64,000 nucleotides of DNA from Mya arenaria (taxonomy: Eukaryota; Mollusca; Bivalvia; Myida; Myidae), in the NCBI RefSeq assembly GCF_026914265.1, contig NC_069135.1:33489756-33553755 (forward strand), read 5' to 3'. Position numbers and translations under genes: made by a program. The notes beneath the pieces are model-generated. The model searched no databases and had not been told where the DNA came from. It saw nothing but the letters and a program-made list of their open reading frames with translations. The number at the start of each line of letters is the position of its first letter. The stretch's first letter is position 1. Of the stretch, positions 21,901 to 35,129 are shown piece by piece.

Positions 21901-24500
21901 TGTAAGAAGTACATTCAAAATGTTTTGTATTGTCATTTAAGCAATAACTTTGTTGGTTTTAATCATCTTGAAAAAATAAAGAGCGTTATACACTCAATTA
22001 GCAAAAGTTCATGCCTGAACAATGAACTAGCACGTATTCCTCACCCCAAGTTCAAGTACTCACAAAACCACATGCGTCTTTACACCATGTGATATTTAAT
22101 TATATGCGCTGCGGGATTGCTAGTTTGACTTGCTGAACTTCATCGCTTATAAACTAATCAAACCCCGATAAAAATTGTATGACGTATAGGAATGTTTTGT
22201 AATCTATAAACACGCGCAAACATAAGTCCTCGCAGATCCATTTGACCATGTCGGTAAATGTCTGCATTTTCCATTTGATCCATTCCGGGATTTTTATATT
22301 GTACGCAACAAATAAATCAAACGCTGCGGGTTTATCTATACAGCAGTGATATGCTGATGACTTATAACATACACGCGTGGGTTATAAAAATATCCCTTTG
22401 AAACAAAACTAACCATAGCAAACTGAATGATGACAAACACCTATGAAATAATCATTGGGTATGTATTTTGTTCTTTGTACAATGTAATATTATGTATTAT
22501 ATCTGCTCAAAAGATGGTGACTAACTCAAATCTATGTTTGTGTTTTAGAGGCATCTCCATAAACTACAGTTACTCACTTTGTTATCGTGAGTAAAGTAAT
22601 TTTTACAAATTTAAATTGTTCAAAACAACAGCATAACACTATAAGACAAAACTAGGAAAAATGCTCGTTGTTGGCCACAATTTTCACAATGGAAGATAAA
22701 TAGATTGAATAACTGACTTCGTACTCGCTGGGTCACATCAGAAGCGTTTTCCTCAACTGAATTGATGCTAACGTCTAAAATGCATAATGCAAATCACATA
22801 ACTTATCATTAATGCACTACAGAACTTTCGAAATAATGAATGTATTCAATTAAGATTCAAAGTTAAAAAGTATTTGCAAAAGACATGCAATAATATCATA
22901 TAACATTGTCATAAATACGTCAATTTTATGTAGATTATTACAAGATTATTCAGGCGAATGTATAAATTTAATTTTGGAAAAATAGTTTGCTTAAATGCAA
23001 AAGTGCAAATAATATTGATAAAGGCAGATTGGCAAATATAATCAAACACATCGTATTGCTGACATATCAAAGCATATTCTGTAGTACCTAGTACATTTGG
23101 AGCAATGTTGATGTAGTCTACAAAGCATGTAAAAACTACATACTTATACCTCAAAATGTTAATTCGTCAAAAAATAACTGATATTATTAAAAGAGATGAC
23201 ATAAAACAGACAAAAATATCATTAATGTAAAGTACTAGTAGCTTATAAAACAAGGTATTGTTATTTATAACGACACATAGTACACTTGCATTTTCGTCCT
23301 GACAAGGTGTTTATAAGTCTTTTGAATCAACTTTTAAGTAGCATTGTGTTCATAGGAATTACAGCATGGTAAAGCATAGAGCAGTTTGTCAAAATGTTAA
23401 ACATAATTATGTCTTAACGTTTTTACTAAGGTAAGAAAAACATTTTTAGAAAATGTTGCTTGGAGGTATTTAATTAGTTATGTAATTCAAATGAATCTTA
23501 ATATTGCTGACATTATAAGAAGCAGTAGTATACAAAGATATGGTTTATCCACTTCCCATCTAAAGTTAACAATCTCCAAATCGACCTGACGATATCAGTA
23601 CATGACACTTTGTAGTAGTCTTAATCGAATATACCAAATCCTAACACCTTAATAAAACCTGCCGAATAAAACGAAAAGTGGTTAGATGTGTTTGATGAAT
23701 GTTAATGATTAAAGAATTTGAATTTGTAAAAATTAATTATTGTTATATAACTTAGAAAATTAATATTCATTTATATTCTGTTATTTGAATACCACATCTT
23801 GTCCAGTGAGTGTTAGCTATCCTACTGAAAACGAAACTTCTATTCCGATAAAACAAAGGATAAAATATATTCAGTGAACACCTGATAAATCTTTCATTTT
23901 TATCATTCCAGGTACGGATCAGCCCTCAAAATGTTAAACAGTTTTGAAAGCACCTTAGTTCCTATAAGAGGTTGTTCAATACCAGGCTGGCCTGAAAGCG
24001 GAAATAATTCATCCCGTATTAAGTTGTTCTTGCTGATTGCACATATCCACAGTTTTTATATCTGAGATCAATATAACATGTCTAAAATGCTACTATGTTT
24101 TAAACATATTATGGTGAGACACCATACAAACATTTGTACGTTTCAATAGCGATGTACCTTACCCTGCTCAATTGTTTGTTTTGGTAATTGAACTCTATGA
24201 AGAAGATTATTAATAGTTGACTTGTTATCATTAAAATACTTTTTAACGCTTTATGTTTTAATCATAAGCGTATTTGTTTTCTGTCTTGGTCTTGCTATCA
24301 AAATGACAAAGAATAATAAATTGAATCTGGTAAACTATTTAAAGATAATAAGCATTGTACTGAATGTCAAAAATTTGCTTAGTCGTTGAAAGACATTCAG
24401 TTGCTTAGCTGCTTTTTCCACATTTTAGAATGGGATAAAATATCATCAGCATCATATGTTTTGGTTATATATTAAGTAAGTGCCCTTTGATTTTCTGATT
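18945..24500. other. Gene-poor AT-rich region
   Basis: No exon, tRNA or mobile element with a recognisable domain. There is a weak tandem similarity between parts of 21370-21650 ('caataaaaacg' context repeated at about 125 bp). The short ORFs lack domain similarity and splice context. Exons of unknown genes cannot be excluded. Confidence 0.5.
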
Positions 24501-26561
24501 GTGCACGTATTGTGCCATTTATGTCCTGGCTATTAATTAGCAACCTTGTTTGTTAAAGGTCAAGGTCATAATTCTAGGTTTTCTATTTTTATGTCTGCTC
24601 CATATAAGCACCACCTGTTTAAGGATTTGTTATGAAATTTAGCCAAAGGTTCTTCTCATCAAAGCAATGTGCACACTTCAGCTGGATCTATGTCACAAAA
24701 GCAGCTATAGTCTATTTTTGCTACAAGTCTCTTTCGCCTTTTGAAGTACATGTGACATAAATGATGAAAATGTTTTGGTAACAATCAACGCATACACATC
24801 AATACAAGATACATTATCTATAGTTGGAATATCCTTTGGTCAACGTAAAGATCACAGCACGGTCAATATCAAGATAACAGTAAGGTCAAAGGTCACAACA
24901 CTATGGTGTTGGCTTTGAGCCTTGGGTTAAAGTCCATTCCATATAATTAGTACTGAGTGAAGGATTTTCATGAAAAATTGCTTTCATGCCATTGCTCTAC
25001 TCCTGAAGGCAGAATCCTTTTTCAAATCTCCCAAGGTCACTGTAAAAGTCACAGTATTAGGGTTTGACCATGTGTACATGTTTTGTGTCCCTTTATAATT
25101 TTCTAAAACTAAAAAGAAACATCGTAATGAATCGTTATGATTTTCCCATCAATATGATGTGATCGTCATTTTGTCATGCGTCAAGGGAATATGGCTGCCT
25201 TGTTAGAAGCGTTATGGCCCTTTGTTGTCCCCAATAATGATATGTCACGAAAAGATATCACAATCACTGTCTTATGTGTTTTATTTTTATTTTCTAAAAC
25301 CTGTTTAAGCAGCATCACCAATCGGGGAGCATACGTTGGTTCAACCAATTGCCTCATTTCATTCCTCCGTCACATAAGAATAAGGGCAATATAGAAATGC
25401 ATCCCTGGAGTAGCTTTATGTGGTGAGGTTGTACAACCTTCATTCTTATTACTTTGTTCATGCTTTATGGATGCTATTTTAAATCATCCTTAAAAAGTGA
25501 TTGTTTGCAGTGGTCAAACACAGACTTAAAGATAATTATTATCCCCTCGAATCAAAGTTTAGAGAGAATACAGGAGTAAGATTGTCGGTCAGACATTCCC
25601 ATGGTTGGTTGGTCTGAGTCTGTTGGTTTTGTCGAATGAGCCGGCAAATATAAACAACTTTTGGTTAAACACCATACGATAAAGGTTAACTTATTATTTT
25701 ACAGAAATTATTTTTTTAGTGTCTGAGAACAAATCATATAGTTGATCTATTTTTAGAATTTAGCCAAATTTCGTTTACATTTTTGGATTATTTTTTGTGT
25801 TTAATCAAATGTTCAAGAAACATGACAAATGTGATTATGGCTCATTTTGCGTCACAAACTGGCTCGCTATGTCAAATCAATGATATGAATTCATTTATTT
25901 TGAAATGCAACAGTCTTCATGAAGCTTGGTCAGATTATTTGTTGACATTATATTTAAAATCAGTGAAAATATGTGTTAGCTCAGGTCAAACATTAGGTCA
26001 GACCTTTTATATGGGTTAGAACAGCCTCTACTTTCTCTAGTATAAACATACATCCTGCAAGCCCACATATGAAAATGAAAAATCCAACAATGCAGTTGCG
26101 GCATTAACCACGGGCTTGTAATCAAGAATGTTTTAGCACCATTAAATACAAGTCAAGTCTTACTTTGGTTACCAAAAAATAAATTCTGACAAATTTGTGT
26201 CCCCTTTTCAACTTAGAATTTCCCAATATATACTGTCTGGATAGTAACGCATTAAGAAGTTTACAGATTTGAAAAAAACAACAACCTTTTTATCTATGTT
26301 TAACGCCATAAAATAGAGATCAACTTATCATATTCGAATAAGTCACGGTTGCATTGCAACTTAGAATGTGATGTGCCAGAACTTTGACGATAACTTGTTA
26401 CAGGAACAAAGGATTTGAAGACATTTGGCTACAATACAAAATACAGAACAAGCTATCCACCATATTTTGACAGAGTTATGGCCCCTGTTAAAATAAAAAG
26501 TTTAACATTTCTGTGTACAGATGGGTTTTGGGCATACTTGTCACTCCTGGGACAGCTCTTG
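24500..26561 (+). mobile_element. Decayed interspersed repeat ending in a Helitron-type 3' terminus
   Basis: The 24500-25100 part is rich in 'aaggtca'/'tgacctt' strings seen in the other Helitron-like repeats here. The right end, about 26440-26561, reads 'ggcatacttgtcactcctgg', then GACAGCTCTTG|T. It shares a terminus of about 80 bases with the Helitron ending at 35944. A hairpin just before CTTG fits the Helitron 3' rule (CTRR, inserted before T), with CTTG a small variation. The left end is not located, and the region may be composite. Confidence 0.45.
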
Positions 26562-26755
26562 TTTTTATGATTGTGTTTTGATTTAGAGTGAAACATAAGA
26601 AATTCAGGCAAAATATGTTTATCTTGTCCATTTGGTTAGTCTTTTTTAAGTTAAAGGTTGAGGCAATTTGTTTTAAGTTATAACCTTGGTGTTGTTTGCG
26701 TGCAATATTTTAGCCTCATATCATAACTAACACAATTCAAGGTTTTTACATAGTT

Positions 26756-26785
26756 ATACCCCCACAAACGAAGTTTGAGGGGGTA
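26756..26785. repeat. Hairpin at start of tandem-array element
   Basis: TACCCCCACAAAC and GTTTGAGGGGGTA pair around a GAA loop. It is followed by a GTCGGTCGGTCGG run. A degraded copy of the same start lies at 25530-25620. This looks like the end of a non-autonomous element that contains the following tandem array. Confidence 0.55.
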
Positions 26786-26844
26786 TATAGGAGTGAGCTT
26801 GTCGGTCGGTCGGTCGGTCTGTCGGTCGGTCGGTCTGTCGGTTT

Positions 26845-27860
26845 TCATGGTTTCCGGACGATAACTCATGAAAGGCTAGACAGATTTGAAAAAAAATGGT
26901 ACACAGGTGCAACATCAGAAGATACAGCTAAAGTTCGATATTGGGGCTGGTGGGGCCAAGGTCATGATCACTGTTACTAAAAATAGAAAAACGGTTATCG
27001 AACGATAACTCATGAAAGACTTGACAGATTTGAAATTTTTTGGTACACAGGTGTAACATCAGAACATAAGGGTCAAGATCGATATTGGGGCTGGTTGGGC
27101 CAAGGTCAAGGTCACTGTTACTAAAAAAGAAAAACGGTTTCCGGACGATAACTCATGAAAGGCTAAACGTATTTGAACAATTTTTGGTACACAGGTGTAA
27201 CATCAGAAGATACAGATCAAGTTCGATATTGGGGCTGGTGGGGTCAAGGTCACTGTTACTAAAAATAGAAAAATGGTTTCCGGACGATAACTCATGAAAG
27301 GCTTGACAGATTTGAACAATATTTGGTACACAAGTGTAACATCAGAAGATACAGGTCAAGTTCCATATCAGGGCTGGTGGGGCCAAGGTCAAGGTCACTG
27401 CTGCTAAAAATAGAAAAACGGTTTCCGGACGATAACTCTTGAAAGGCTTGACAGTTTTGAACAATTTTTGGTACACAGGTGTAACATCAGAAGATACAGG
27501 TCAAGTTCGATATTGGGGCTGGTGGGGCTTACTAAAAATAGAAAAATATTAAAATGTTTCTGCTCAGTAACTTAAGTTAGAAATGACATATTGTGATAAA
27601 TCACACTCTATATACAGCTTTTGTAATGTTGACGCTTGAAATTTGGGCCAGTGGGGTCCATGTCAAGATCACTGTTACTAAAAATAGAAAAATGGTTTCT
27701 GCTTCATAACTTTAATTGGGCATGAGATATTGTGATGAAACTTGCTGTATAGGCAGCCTCTGTGAAGACAATGCTTGCGATTGAAAATGGGGCCAGTGGA
27801 GTAAAGGTTTTTGTACACTGTTACGAAAAATAGAAAAAACGGTTTCCGGACAATTCCTTA
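26845..27860 (+). repeat. 144-bp tandem array
   Basis: The motif 'ccggacgataactcatgaaa' recurs at about 26852, 26996 (variant), 27140, 27279 and 27423, a period of 139-144 bp. Each unit also contains 'ggtacacaggtgtaacatc' and 'ggtcactgttactaaaaata'. Two or three more diverged units continue to about 27860. It is non-coding. Confidence 0.85.
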
Positions 27861-28369
27861 TGAAACGTTTCACAGATTTTCATGAAGTCTGAGAAGAACA
27901 TTATGTGAGTATAAAGTTAACTTTTTTCATACACTAAACACAATATATAATCGATCACATGGCACCTTTAAAGTTTAGTTCCATTATAATTGAATATTTT
28001 TTTTACCTTTCCTGCGATATTTCTTTTCACAACTTGGCTTGTGAAGTAAGGGTTTACAACTGACATTTATTTTGAAATCTTCTGTTATATACAATGGAAC
28101 ACAGCTTGAATAAATGGCTACGTTCTCGTCGTGGTGCAGAACTTCATGCATCCAGTCTCTATTTCTGTTAATTCATCCTCCATTTTATGTGGATACATTA
28201 ATAATAATTATGTCACAGTCAACATAATTTGATTGTGTTGGTTCTATTATTTTTCAAACTTTCTTGCCGTTCCTATGTGATCCACTAATTTACCATTCGC
28301 ATTCAACATTGAGTGCATGTAGACTAAAGCCAAAATCATAAACTTACATTTCTTATGTTCTCCCTTTCA

Positions 28370-28760
28370 GACTTGTGGAGTACAATAAAGATGTTTACAT
28401 TTGGACTTCTTACAACATGTAGGTGTCCATATATTTTTCTTATTTATATCGCTTGTAGACAATAGAAAAAGAAGAATTTTCTTTGCATGCTATATTATAC
28501 ACCGCTTATCAGTATTGCTTGTAGAGAGTAGATGCATGGTGATTGGTATTCCACAGGAAGTCTTCCCTCCACACTATTATCAAAAAATGTATATGCTTTA
28601 GATGCTTTATTACAGGTATTGGGAAAGAAGCAAACTATGAGACATAAAGCTAGTCTCATTGTTGTTAAAAATGTTTCACTGAAATTTAGCTTTTTCAGAG
28701 AATTGTCTCATAAAGATTTCCATTTAATATGGTACTTCTATTTTTTGTCTAATTAATCAT
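28370..28760 (+). other. Possible exon-like segment, unrecognised
   Basis: A polypyrimidine tract and CAG at about 28370 precede a short open stretch, and another open frame (28401-28756, two overlapping frames) includes CMVIGIPQEVFPPHYYQK. The composition looks more protein-like than its surroundings, but I do not recognise it and cannot define exon ends. It could be an upstream exon of the coiled-coil ORF at 29308 or a decayed element gene. Confidence 0.25.
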
Positions 28761-29307
28761 CTTATTAAAATAAACGAAGAGACTGGTCTCATAGGTAAAA
28801 TATTTTTCCCAGTGCCTATGTATATCTAGCCATGTTCAAAGTCATGCTTTATCAACTTTCACATTGTATGTGCATGGTTTATGTGTGTATAAAAAGTGAA
28901 ATATGCATATATATCCTAATCTTTGCTGTTCTGTGGTGGCTGTGTAGGTCTTGTTGTTGTATACTGTAACAAACTCAACCAACAGTTATTCCACTCGTAG
29001 CCAGTAATCTACCTCACTTTTATGCTGTTTTATATTAAGGTCATCTGCTCAGCAGTGCTGCATAACCAGACTTACTGATATTTAGCCCAGTTTCCCAGCT
29101 AAAACCTTCAATTCTAATTTGTTGAAAGTTTGTTACCTATAAACATAGACCATATCTGTATTTTCAGGGTAACAGCTATATTTCAAATTATTCCATAAAT
29201 AAACTAATATAAAAAATAAACATGGAGAAAAAAACACAGCTGCCACTTCCCCTACTGACAAAGGCACTCCATGCAATAAAGTGCATGGTGTAAGCTGTTC
29301 CTCCAGC

Positions 29308-29880
29308 ATGTCTCCCCAAACTGATTCACAAAGGGAGGATTCTGAAAAAGAGGTGACAAATTTGTATGGCTCTTACACGCTTGCTGTTCCTCGTCGAAAT
29401 GAAGAATTTACACCTACCAAACGCACAGCTGTAGCTGAGGAAAATGTTACGCCAAATAAGAAAAGGATGGAATGTTTAAAGCAGCTACTTAGTGATTCAT
29501 GTACTCAGATTGACACAAGCATAACGTCAGCATTGTACAACATCAGCAAATCACAATGCAACAAAGCTACCATAACTCTGGAGAGGACAAGACGACTTGT
29601 CAAAATCCAGCAACATAGAGCTACTGCCCTACTTGATGAAATGCATCTTGAAAGGTCTGCCAATGTAAAAAAGCTTGATGCACTGTCTGCTCCGGAACTA
29701 TTTCTGCACAGGGAGAATGTGAAACAGGCATCTGAGATTAAAGCCCTGAAAGAGGAAAATCTGAAGCTGAAGAGTGAAAACACCTCCATTTGTGAAGAAC
29801 GTTCATTCCAAAAATATTCAGCTTCAGATGATGACCTTTTTGCTTTGAGTATTTCATCTGCTTTGGAAGAAAATAATTAA
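29308..29880 (+). CDS. Predicted coiled-coil protein, possibly Helitron cargo
   Basis: The frame is open from 29203; the first good Met is at 29308 (MSPQTDSQRED), giving 190 aa. The protein is hydrophilic: a Ser/Thr/Lys-rich first third, then a helical stretch with NKATITLERTRRLVKIQQHR, then a likely coiled coil (EIKALKEENLKLKSEN), and an acidic end. No membrane segment, signal peptide or known catalytic motif. I do not recognise the family. The ORF is intact and more balanced in composition than the flanks. It ends 450 bases before a Helitron-type 3' terminus at 30337, so it may be cargo of a transposon. A preceding CAG at 29167 suggests it may be a last exon. Confidence 0.5.
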   Translation: MSPQTDSQREDSEKEVTNLYGSYTLAVPRRNEEFTPTKRTAVAEENVTPNKKRMECLKQLLSDSCTQIDTSITSALYNISKSQCNKATITLERTRRLVKIQQHRATALLDEMHLERSANVKKLDALSAPELFLHRENVKQASEIKALKEENLKLKSENTSICEERSFQKYSASDDDLFALSISSALEENN

Positions 29881-30314
29881 TGCACATTAATGACTATGTC
29901 TTGCACATTGATCGCCTTCTGAGTGCACAGGGACATTCTTTTGACAATTTTATTTTGCTTTGTCTGTAACTAACAGTATATAATGGTTTTCACTTCTTTC
30001 TTAAGCTTTTGAAAATGTATGCCATGAGTGTTGTATATGCCAGCAGTATATACTATGCCTTTTTTCCTTTGCATTTTGCATACAATTCATCTGCACCTTT
30101 TTATTCCCTGTGAAACAATGTAAACTTGATGTTCCCTGTTGAATTGTTCATCTTTTATGTTAGTCTCCCCTTTACACTTTCAAAGTTTAGTTTATGATTC
30201 TTGTATTTGAATGGACTTCAGAAAACTGAGAGAAATGTTTAACCTCACAGGACTTTAAGAGTATTACCTTCATCTGCAGTTTATTTGACGGCCATTAGAA
30301 CTTAGGTGACCAAT

Positions 30315-30337
30315 TCAAGGCCATAATGGCCCTCTTG
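30315..30337 (+). mobile_element. Helitron-type 3' terminus (GGCCATAATGGCC hairpin)
   Basis: GGCCATAATGGCC forms a hairpin and is followed by CTCTTG|T at 30337. The same terminus, on the opposite strand, is present at 42698-42715 (GGGCCATGATGGCCC). The element it ends would extend to the left and could include the coiled-coil ORF at 29308-29880; its 5' end is not located. Confidence 0.55.
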
Positions 30338-30651
30338 TTTATGATTATATGTTACGTGAAATATACATTCAGTTTTAATAATTCATGTTACTTCAGCTAA
30401 TTTGTCTTATTCGTCTTTGTTACATACAAAATTCCCATATTTGTAATAAGCTTTTTAGTAACATTTCTGGTGTATACTTTTTATAATAATATTTATAATA
30501 TTTTTTAATGTACTGAAAGTATCTTTCACAGGAAAGATGGATATATCCAATACATCTGTCTTTCCTTTAAATATTGTTCTTTGTATATAAAAAAAGATTG
30601 AAATAAATTTCAGGCTGATGTACAGATGCTGTAGATAGTAAAAGGACAAAA

Positions 30652-31627
30652 ATGCCAAAACTGAAGAAGAAACCACAAAACATGATAAAGAAAGAGGACA
30701 AGTTCAGGAAACAGGTACCTGCATGTTTATTATGAGTATTACAGATTAATATGAACTATTTGAAGAAATTATAGAATCTAATTAAGTCCACTTGATATGC
30801 ACATTGTATATAATCTTGTGAGGTTCAATAATTGTAATTAATTATGGTTATGAAGGATAAAATATACATTACCAAATGTTGCGACTTTGAAAAGTCTCCC
30901 TGTACTTCATCCCGATGTCATATTTTGTAGTCCTTTAAGAATTTTGATTGCATCAGATTTAGTTCTAAAAATTGAATTGCGCTTACGTCGGTGATATGGG
31001 GCATTTTTTTTTATTGCTGCTTATGAACAGACTCGCTGAAACCAAGTCTGCAGTATTCTCAGATTGCTATGTTGTATCATTCTCAAAGGATCACCCTATT
31101 TCATAATTTATTTTCTGATGTTCATTACCATTCACTTGTTGACTCTTCTTCTAATCTGTATAACCACTTAAGTAAACATTAAATCTAGAAACTAATCTAA
31201 TTCATAAATGTTACAGGTCCCTCCTGACACAGCCTGTCAATCCACACAAGAGAGTGGAACTCACCCAGCACATCATTCCTTACTACCAGGAGCTCTGGTT
31301 CTTCATGATTTTATGTTCCATGGATTGAACCCAGACAGTGTTCTCAGGGGAGACATTGACATCCTAAAGAATCAATTTGGACAAATGCATGGATTAATTC
31401 CACCATCTATAATTTACCAACAGGAGTTAATAAGTGAACAACCATATGAAGGACAACTAGTTCCAGAAGGCAGTGATGCTGTCCAGATACATTTTCTTAA
31501 CAGCCACTATGTTATTAGTTCCAAATCAGACCAAACGATCACTATCTATGATTCACTCAGAAACTCTGGTCGAGTAACACTGCTCACCTCACAACTACGT
31601 CTTGTATATCGTGATCTAAAAAAATGA
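30652..31627 (+). pseudogene. Helitron Ulp1/C48-like protease, N-terminal part
   Basis: Two exons join in phase: 30652-30714 (MPKLKKKPQNM...FRKQ, donor GTACCT) and 31217-31627 (acceptor TTACAG), giving 157 aa. The second exon has IHFLNSHYVISS followed by ITIYDSL, the layout around the catalytic His of Ulp1-type (C48) cysteine proteases found in many Helitron proteins. Downstream, 31640-31965 carries the rest of the domain in other frames, with SVDC (the Cys region) and a SLRQHLRLCLQSL stretch. The gene is therefore broken inside the protease domain. Confidence 0.6.
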
Positions 31628-32029
31628 ACATCAATTATGTAGTCCCGCAAGATCAAGGTGCGTCTGTGGATTGTTGATTTTTGCTGCAGCAAATGCCTAT
31701 TTTTTTGTTGACAGGCATGTCTCCATGTCAATTAACTCTGAACCAGAATAGTTTAAGACAACACTTACGGCTATGCTTGCAATCACTAACTATTACAGAC
31801 TTCCCTCACAGAATTCATACATTCGGTAACTCATTACTGGATAACTACTTGAAGGATCAAGCACACCGACAGAGAATAGTATGGGATAAGTCAAATCATG
31901 CTGAACTCAAACTAAAAACAGAATGTGAAAAGATAGCAACTGAAACACTCCAACTATCTCATTAAGAGAAATTAAAACAAAATGAAAAAGATATGGTTTT
32001 TAAAAAAGATCAATCTATGAATCCAGGAA

Positions 32030-33826
32030 GAAGATCCAAAAGAAATGAAAGAGAAGCATTGGCACAGAGGAAAAAAAGGGAAGATCCAGCAGTACAAAGA
32101 AAGAGAAATGAAAGTGAAACACCGGCTCAGAGGAAAAAGAGGAAAGATCCAGCAGTACGAAGAAAGAGAAATGAAAGTGAAACACCGGCTCAGAGGAAAA
32201 AATGGAAGATTTAGAAGTACGAAGAAAGAGACATGAAAGTGAAACACCAGCTCAGAGGAAAAACAGGGAAGATTCAGAAGTACGAAGAAAGAGAAATGAA
32301 AGTGAAACACCAGCTCAGAGGAAAAACAGGGAAGATTTAGGAGTACGGATAACGAGAAATGAAAGTGAAATATCGGCTCAGAGGAAAAAAGGGAAGATTC
32401 AGAAGTTAGAAGAAGGAAGGATGAGAGAGAGAGACCTGCAAAGAGGAAAAAGAGGGAAGATCCAGCAGTACGAAGAAAGAGAAATGAAAGTGAAACACCA
32501 GCTCAGAGGAAAAAAAGGGAAGATCCAGCAGTACGAAGAAAGAGAAATGAAAGTGAAACACCAGCTCAGAGGAAAAAAAGGGAAGATTCAAAAGTACGAA
32601 GAAAGAGAAATGAAAGTGAAACACCAGCTCAGAGGAAAAACAGGGAAGATTCAGAAGTACGAAGAAAGAGAAATGAAAGTGAAACACCGGCTCAGAGGAA
32701 AAAAAAGGGAAGATTCAGAAGTACGAAGAAAGAGACATGAAAGAGAAACACCAGCTCAGAGGAAAAAGAGGGAAGATTTAGGAGTACGGATAACGAGAAA
32801 TGAAAGTGAAATATCGGCTCAGAGGAAAAAAGGGAAGATTCAGAAGTTAGAAGAAGGAAGGATGAGAGAGAGAGACCTGTAAAGAGGAAAAAGGGAAGAT
32901 CCAGCAGTACGAAGAAAGAAAAATGAAAGTGAAACACCGGCTCAGAGGAAAAAAGGGAAGATCCAGCAGTACGAAGAAAGAGAAATGAAAGTGAAACACC
33001 AGCTCAGAGGAAAAAAAGGGATGATTTAGGAGTACGAAGAAAGAGAAATGAAAGTGAAACACCAGCTCAGAGGAAAAACAGGGAAGATTCAGAAGTACGA
33101 AGAAAGAGAAATGAAAGTGAAACACCAGCTCAGAGGAAAAACAGGGAAGATTCAGAAGTACGAAGAAAGAGAAATGAAAGTGAAACACCAGCTCAGAGAA
33201 AAACAGGGAAGATTTAGGAGTACGAAGAAAGAGAAATGAAAGTGAAACACCGGCTCAGAGGAAAAAAGGGAAGATTCAGAAGTAAGAAGAAGGAAGGATG
33301 AGAGAGAGAGACACCTGCAAAGAGGAAAAAGGGAAGATTCAGGAGTAAGAAGAAGGAAGAATGAGAGAGAGACACCTGCAAAGAGGAAAAAGGGAAGTTT
33401 CAGGAGTAAGAAGGAGGAAGAATGAGAGAGAGACACCTGCAAAGAGGAAAAAGGGAAGATTCAGAAGTAAGAAGAAGGAAGAATGAGAGAGAGACAGCTG
33501 CAAAGAGGAAAAAGGGAAGATTCAGAAGTACGAAGAAAGAGAAATGAAAGTGAAACACCGGCTCAGAGGAAAAAAGGGAAGATTCAGAAGTACGAAGAAA
33601 GAGACATGAAAGTGAAACACCAGCTCAGAGGAAAAACAGGGAAGATTCAGAAGTACGAAGAAAGAGAAATGAAAGTGAAACACCAGCTCAGAGGAAAAAC
33701 AGGGAAGATTCAGAAGTACGAAGAAAGAGACATGAAAGAGAAACACCAGCTCAGAGGAAAAAAGGGAAGATTCAGAAGTACGAAGAAAGAGAAATGAAAG
33801 TGAAACACCGGCAAAGAAAGAGAGAG
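32030..33826 (+). repeat. 63-bp tandem array coding for 21-aa STPR-like repeats
   Basis: About 28 units. The main unit encodes EDSEVRRKRNESETPAQRK plus two basic residues, 21 aa. A shorter variant with 'gatgagagagagagac' and 'ctgcaaagaggaaaaag' is interspersed. The pattern of a basic stretch followed by NESETPAQR resembles the STPR repeats (about 23 aa) seen in Helitron-linked and some DNA-binding proteins. Indels between units move the reading frame, so no single frame spans the array. The complementary strand shows Phe/Leu-rich ORFs that are only its shadow. Confidence 0.85.
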
Positions 33827-33837
33827 AAGAAAACCAT

Positions 33838-34395
33838 CAGGAAATCTGCAAACAGCTTTAAAAGCTTTCAAAACTGGCATACAAAATGGCCCAACTTTTA
33901 TCTGCACTGTTTGTAATAGGATATTGTATCGTACGACACTCAAAAGGTATAATTGAAATAATTATGAAGGAGACATGTTAAACTGTTTTACAGACAAGCT
34001 TTCACATGATGCTATCGAGTATGTTTGTTCATTTTGTCACACATCTCTGAAACAAAACAAATTGCCATCCCTTGCAGTAAACAATAATTTGGAATTAAGT
34101 GAAGTTCCGTATGAAATTGACCACATAAATTCGCTTAAATGTATATCTATTTCAAGACGGATACCTTTCATGAAATTATTAGCTTTTCTTCGGGGAAAAC
34201 AAAAAGCTGTGCATGGGTGTGTGGTGAATGTGCCGATAGAACCTGATCAGTAAGCATCGGTCTTGCCAAGAGTACCATCTGCTGACACATTCATTACAGT
34301 AAAACTCAAAAGGAAATTGAAATACCGAGGCCATTCATATATCAGTACAATTAGACCAGAGAAAATAAATGATGCACTTCACATCTTGAAAAATT
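33838..34395 (+). pseudogene. Helitron Cys-rich N-terminal segment
   Basis: Fragments ICTVCNRILY and YVCSFCHTSLKQNKLPSLAVNNNLE (cut here as two motifs: CxxC at each) are followed by SRRIPFMKLL. This is the layout of the domain that precedes the Helitron N-terminal domain in bivalve elements. Stops interrupt the frame. It has no independent role. Confidence 0.6.
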
Positions 34396-34424
34396 AACTC
34401 AAAAATCCTCTTTATGAACATGTT

Positions 34425-35129
34425 GTGTTAAATGAGAACTGGATTGAAGACAGTTGTGATGTGGATCCAGAGCTATGGGGCTCCCTTGTACAAAACAATC
34501 AACTTTTCAGTAATCATGAAAACAATGAACAGTTGACAGACGAAGACATAGACACAGAGGATGAACTGGAAGATAATAGATCAAAACTCAGTGGAATCCC
34601 TTTTGACTCGTGCGTACAACCCAAAGATATTGTGGATGAAAGTGTTTTGAGCATTGCACCTGGGGAGGGGAAAAGACCAATCAGTTTTGCCCAGAATAAA
34701 TATGCAGAAGAAATGGCTTTCCAACAACTATTTCCTACAGAAAAATTTGGATTATCCCATGAACGCCCAACCGAACTGTCTATGAAGAAGTACTTTCAAG
34801 CTAGACTTCTAAACTGTGATGGTCGCTTTGCTAAAAACATTGATTACATCTTCTATGCACAGTATCGAGTGGAAGCAAAAGAAGTATATGACAGTATAAG
34901 TCTGAGTCTACGAAAAGGAAAACAGCAACACATCAGTGCTGGTGACTTGAAAACCAGAGCTGCAGAATTTGCACGAACAGACTTGGGAATACATTTCATG
35001 CAGAAACGTCGTGGATCTCCAGCATTCTATAACAAAATGTTTTATGACCTTCTTGGTATGATTCGACAGTTGGGGCCCTTTACATTGTTTGTGACACTTT
35101 CAGCAGCTGATCTGAAAAACAAGTACTGA
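34425..35129 (+). pseudogene. Helitron_like_N-type domain
   Basis: This 234-residue open frame includes an acidic linker, then MKKYFQARLLNCDGRFAKN, an RRGSPAFYNKMFYDLL block and QLGPFTLFVTLSAADLK. The last two blocks are a hallmark of the Helitron N-terminal domain (compare GTPAYW...DLLAM..QLG.PT.F.TLSCADL). The frame stops immediately after this block, and the downstream nuclease part is absent. Family assignment is firm; function is lost. Confidence 0.75.

Noticed and set aside
32202-32882. 226-aa basic protein and its Phe/Leu-rich minus-strand partners
   Set aside because: They are products of the 63-bp repeat array; the frame changes between units and the minus-strand ORFs are shadows.
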